From the NCBI GenBank assembly GCA_900554975.1, contig USJI01000096.1:1-5234 (forward strand): a stretch of 5,234 nucleotides of DNA. The letters run 5' to 3'. Under the pieces are notes generated by a model. The model was not told where the DNA came from and did not search any database. It saw only the letters and a program-made list of their open reading frames with translations. Position numbers and translations under genes: made by a program. The first letter of the stretch is position 1. Each line of letters starts with the position of its first letter. The stretch is from an uncultured Ruminococcus sp. (GTDB taxonomy: Bacteria > Bacillota > Clostridia > Oscillospirales > Ruminococcaceae). This document shows positions 2,271-5,234 of the stretch, one piece after another.

Positions 2271-5234
2271 TTGAATACGGGAAATGTAAAAAAGACATAT
2301 TGGGGCGGTATGTTAACATTGCTTATGTTATTTGCAATGATAATGCTTTGCTGCCTGACTGACAACAGTGTATATGCAATGACGGGCGTTTCATCGGGTG
2401 ATCTGTATGCCGACAAGTCCTCAGTCACGATGAACGTTGCGGAACATTCCTACATAACAGTTATTGACACAAGCAACAGATTTAACGGAAGCAATGGTGA
2501 GCTTGCCGTTTCATCAACAAACAGCAGCATAGTGTATATCAAAAGTAAGGATTTCAGCAATTCGTCCTACAGTGATGACCTGAAGCAAAGCTATAATAAT
2601 ATGTATCTGATAAAAATTCAGGCTTTGGCTGAGGGAGAGGCAAGTATTCGCATAAGAAACAGCTATGGCAATATGCTGACTGTCCCTGTCAAGGTTGACA
2701 AAATGAAGAGAACAGCGGTTTTCGGAGACTCAGAAACTTTAAAATTCACCTATAAAGATGAAATGTGGTCTCCGTCACCCAATATGCTTACTTTTGATAT
2801 CGGCGGTATGATATCTTATGAAGTGGATTATACTGATGAAGCGCTGATGGCAAAGCTCAGTTCCGATACATTTGACCTTCATATCAACGATATTGAGTTC
2901 AGCGCTCCCGATGGACTTTCATTTAGTGAGGATTCATCGACAAAGACATATTATATCGTGCCGCAAAGCGATATTGTCGTAAATCTCAATGACAAATTCA
3001 CCGTTTCAGTGCCTGTGTTTGCCGAATCGGATTACGCTGCGGAGAAATATGCAAGTACTGCCGCAATTACCGTTACCGCACATACTGATGCGGGAACCTT
3101 TTCTCATAGCTATGGGGTCAATATATTTGATGACCGAAAGCGTGGCAGTGTAAATCCTGACCCTGACGCATATTCGGGAAAATGTATAGTAGTGACCGCA
3201 TCAAGCATAAATTCGACTAAGGATCTGGTAGTTTCCGAAGGCGAAGATGTGGTGGTAAAGGGCGATGTGAGCTGCAACAATCTTTATGTTAATGGCGGAA
3301 CCCTTACCATATGCTCCAAGTCAACACTTAATGTTATCGGAAGTGCTATTGTTTCAGGCGGAAGCACCAACTGGCTCAATCCTATTTCTACGGATAAGTG
3401 CGGCGGTGTTCTTGAAGTAAACGGCAAGCTCAAAGTGGGCAATGATCTGACAGTATCTGAACCTTGCGGAATACTCAATATGAGAAATTCGGGCTGTTCA
3501 GTCACTGTTATGAACAATTTCCTTATTACTACAAATTCAACAACCTATACCTGTACTCTGACTGAGGGTACACTCAGCGTAGGCGGAAAATTTGAAGCAT
3601 CAGGAAAATACAGCGGCAATTTCAAAGCATCTCAAAATCATCTGACCGTGCTCTCAGGCAATTCTTTTGATGTTGTAATGGATAAGTCCGATTCTCACTT
3701 TAATCATCTGGCTCTTTCAGATGAAGCTTATTCAAGCTTTACTTCCAGTACGGAAAAGGAGCTTTATTCCGCAAATATCAAGGGCAGATTCTATAAGCTC
3801 TCCGATAAAAACAGCGATCTTACAAAATATCTCTCGGATAACAATCCCGTCCTGAGACAGCTTGATGAGACATATAACAATTACATGGGCAAATCAGATT
3901 TTAAGGACAATATGTCGTCTCTTAAAAAATATGTTTCTTCCGAATTTTTTGACAAAATAGTTGCTGATACTATGTTTTTCTGCGATATGGAAAACATGGC
4001 GATCGCAACAAACAGCAGTGAATCAGGTCTTAATTTTGCACAGTGGTTTACAGATATCAGCTTCGTGGCTTATTTTAATAACGGAAATACCGTCCTTGAA
4101 ATGAATGCTCCCAATGAGCCAACGGTATATGTTTGCGTTGCATGGCTGGGTCAGAGCATTGGTTCCAAGAAATCTACTGTCAGTGCATCACTTTTCAATG
4201 TCCGTTATATCGTTGATTGCGGCAATGACAAGTATATAACAGGTGATCGTGTATGCACACTGTCATTCAAGGATCTTGATAATCTCGGCAACAGTTTGGT
4301 GGAGATATACAAGGATACCACAAACACCAACGGTACCATTGACGATTATCTGACATGGTTCAAAAAATATGTTCTTGCGTCCTACAGCGATATGAACACT
4401 ATTTTCAACGCCGCTACAGGTACAAACGGAAAGCTTGATCTTACTGATATAAACGTTCTTACCAATCTTACGCAGAAAACCTATAAGGCAGTTAAAAACA
4501 AGAATCTCGGCAGCTTTGCAATAAAAAGTCCTGCTGATGTTTCCAAGCTTCCAAAGAAGATAACCACATTCTTATCGTCCGATAAATCCGCATGGGATAT
4601 CGCTACTCTGATCTCCTGCCCTGTTAACGTTGTTGTAAAGGACTCCACAGGAGCTGTGGTGGCTTATGTTTCCGATAATCAGGTAAAGGTCACATCAGAT
4701 GAGGCTGATATAAGCGTTATAAACGGAGATCAGAAATACATTCGTTTTGGCTCCATCGATGACTATACTCTGGAGCTTACGGGCACCGATTCCGGAACCA
4801 TGAGCTATTATGTGTATGAGTGTGACAGTGATGAGATAAACAGGACATTCTGTGCCGACAATATCCCTCTCACAGATGGAATCAAATATACAGGCAAGGT
4901 GGACAGTATTACCGACTGTTCGGCAGATGATTTTTCCCTTACAGATGATGATGGCGAAAAATATAAGCCTTCTTCCGACGGCAGCTCTTCCGAACCCGAA
5001 ACAGACTATACTCAATTCAGCTATACAATAAGCAATGGAGAAGTTGAAATAACAGGATGCAGATTGGGACATGATACTGTTATAAAAATCCCAAGCAAAA
5101 TAAAGGGGTATCCTGTGACTTCTATAGGTTATAAAGCTTTTTCCGACTGTACAATACTAACAAGCATAACCATACCGGATAGTGTAACTTCTATAGGCAG
5201 GTTTGCCTTTTGCTTCTGCACCAATCTCGAAACG
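2271..5234 (+). CDS. Secreted modular surface protein with BspA-type leucine-rich repeats, 3' end outside window
   Basis: 988 codons are open to the window edge. Residues 1-36 form a signal peptide: lysines at 7-8, a hydrophobic core MLTLLMLFAMIMLCCL (14-29), and likely cleavage after VYA (34-36). Residues about 42-143 look like an Ig-like (BIg2-type) domain, with strand-rich sequence ending in TVPVKV. Residues about 147-320 are strand-rich and unassigned. Residues about 324-480 repeat short Val/Gly/Asn strands (DVVVKGD, NLYVNGG, LEVNGKLKVG, LSVGGKF), suggesting a parallel beta-helix. Residues about 480-780 are more helical and unassigned. Residues about 783-880 (CPVNVVVKDSTGAVVAYV, then YTLELTGTDSGTMSYYVYE) resemble a beta-sandwich region common in clostridial extracellular proteins. 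A Ser/Glu-rich linker (900-912) leads into BspA-type leucine-rich repeats from about 916 (IPSKIKGYPVTSIGYKAFSD). The expected role is cell-surface or extracellular adhesion or binding; no catalytic motif is visible. The anchoring end lies outside. The start is a TTG with a good ribosome binding site. Confidence 0.9.
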   Translation, partial: MNTGNVKKTYWGGMLTLLMLFAMIMLCCLTDNSVYAMTGVSSGDLYADKSSVTMNVAEHSYITVIDTSNRFNGSNGELAVSSTNSSIVYIKSKDFSNSSYSDDLKQSYNNMYLIKIQALAEGEASIRIRNSYGNMLTVPVKVDKMKRTAVFGDSETLKFTYKDEMWSPSPNMLTFDIGGMISYEVDYTDEALMAKLSSDTFDLHINDIEFSAPDGLSFSEDSSTKTYYIVPQSDIVVNLNDKFTVSVPVFAESDYAAEKYASTAAITVTAHTDAGTFSHSYGVNIFDDRKRGSVNPDPDAYSGKCIVVTASSINSTKDLVVSEGEDVVVKGDVSCNNLYVNGGTLTICSKSTLNVIGSAIVSGGSTNWLNPISTDKCGGVLEVNGKLKVGNDLTVSEPCGILNMRNSGCSVTVMNNFLITTNSTTYTCTLTEGTLSVGGKFEASGKYSGNFKASQNHLTVLSGNSFDVVMDKSDSHFNHLALSDEAYSSFTSSTEKELYSANIKGRFYKLSDKNSDLTKYLSDNNPVLRQLDETYNNYMGKSDFKDNMSSLKKYVSSEFFDKIVADTMFFCDMENMAIATNSSESGLNFAQWFTDISFVAYFNNGNTVLEMNAPNEPTVYVCVAWLGQSIGSKKSTVSASLFNVRYIVDCGNDKYITGDRVCTLSFKDLDNLGNSLVEIYKDTTNTNGTIDDYLTWFKKYVLASYSDMNTIFNAATGTNGKLDLTDINVLTNLTQKTYKAVKNKNLGSFAIKSPADVSKLPKKITTFLSSDKSAWDIATLISCPVNVVVKDSTGAVVAYVSDNQVKVTSDEADISVINGDQKYIRFGSIDDYTLELTGTDSGTMSYYVYECDSDEINRTFCADNIPLTDGIKYTGKVDSITDCSADDFSLTDDDGEKYKPSSDGSSSEPETDYTQFSYTISNGEVEITGCRLGHDTVIKIPSKIKGYPVTSIGYKAFSDCTILTSITIPDSVTSIGRFAFCFCTNLET
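5115..5234 (+). repeat. BspA-type leucine-rich repeat units, 69-bp period
   Basis: The DNA encoding VTSIGYKAFSDCTILTSITI (from 5115) recurs from 5184 as VTSIGRFAFCFCTNLET. The units are exactly 69 bases (23 codons) apart and share the opening GTRACTTCTATAGG. Consensus positions Val, Ile, Phe, Cys and Leu are kept in each unit. The array runs out of the window, so the copy number is unknown. Confidence 0.85.

Noticed and set aside
4435..4480. Dockerin-like repeat (GKLDLTDINVLTNL)
   Set aside because: Only a loose resemblance. The calcium-binding Asp/Asn spacing and the second repeat are missing, and it lies in mid-protein.
4695..5072. 125-codon minus-strand frame inside the surface-protein gene
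   Set aside because: It is antisense to a coherent 988-codon frame with recognisable domains and has no ribosome binding site.
1..5234. CRISPR array, tRNA, rRNA or insertion-sequence ends
   Set aside because: No regularly spaced repeats with unique spacers, no tRNA cloverleaf signature, and no paired terminal repeats with target duplications were seen on either strand.

Overview
The window looks like chromosomal DNA of a low-to-moderate-GC gut or rumen Firmicute, most likely a Ruminococcus-like clostridium. This is inferred from the strong AGGAGG-type ribosome binding sites, the serine recombinase / small helix-turn-helix gene style, and a large secreted protein that runs into BspA-type leucine-rich repeats. 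No rRNA, tRNA or species-specific marker is present, so the genus is a guess.

Left part (1-1510), read on the minus strand. A large serine recombinase begins at 362 and leaves the window at base 1; only its N-terminal catalytic part is visible. It has its own promoter (386-413). Just upstream is a 72-residue protein gene (460-678) of unknown function with a very strong ribosome binding site, closed by a clear intrinsic terminator (417-456) that separates it from the recombinase. Further upstream is a perfect 18-bp hairpin (783-823), then a short gene at 885-1236 that appears split by a frameshift. This gene is preceded by an unusually structured, nearly gene-free leader: two hairpins, a perfect ribosome binding site followed by only three codons (1352-1381), two mutually exclusive hairpins (1418-1450), and an intrinsic terminator (1460-1503) with no gene in front of it.

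Middle (1511-2260). A 55-residue excisionase-type helix-turn-helix gene (1636-1803, plus strand) is preceded by three GCGAYA boxes spaced exactly 10 bp apart and is followed by its own terminator. Next comes a 58-codon 3' remnant of a minus-strand gene (1938-2114), and then an AT-rich promoter region with a 13-bp perfect inverted repeat around an extended -10 box.

Right part (2271-5234, plus strand). One open frame of at least 988 codons encodes a secreted modular surface protein: signal peptide, Ig-like domain, a beta-helix-like segment, a clostridial extracellular region of unknown function, a Ser/Glu-rich linker, and BspA-type leucine-rich repeats cut off by the window edge.

Interpretation (inference): the recombinase, the excisionase-like gene and the gene remnants suggest the end or control region of an integrative element. 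The adhesin-like gene is either cargo or the flanking chromosome. The window alone does not show which, because no attachment site could be identified.
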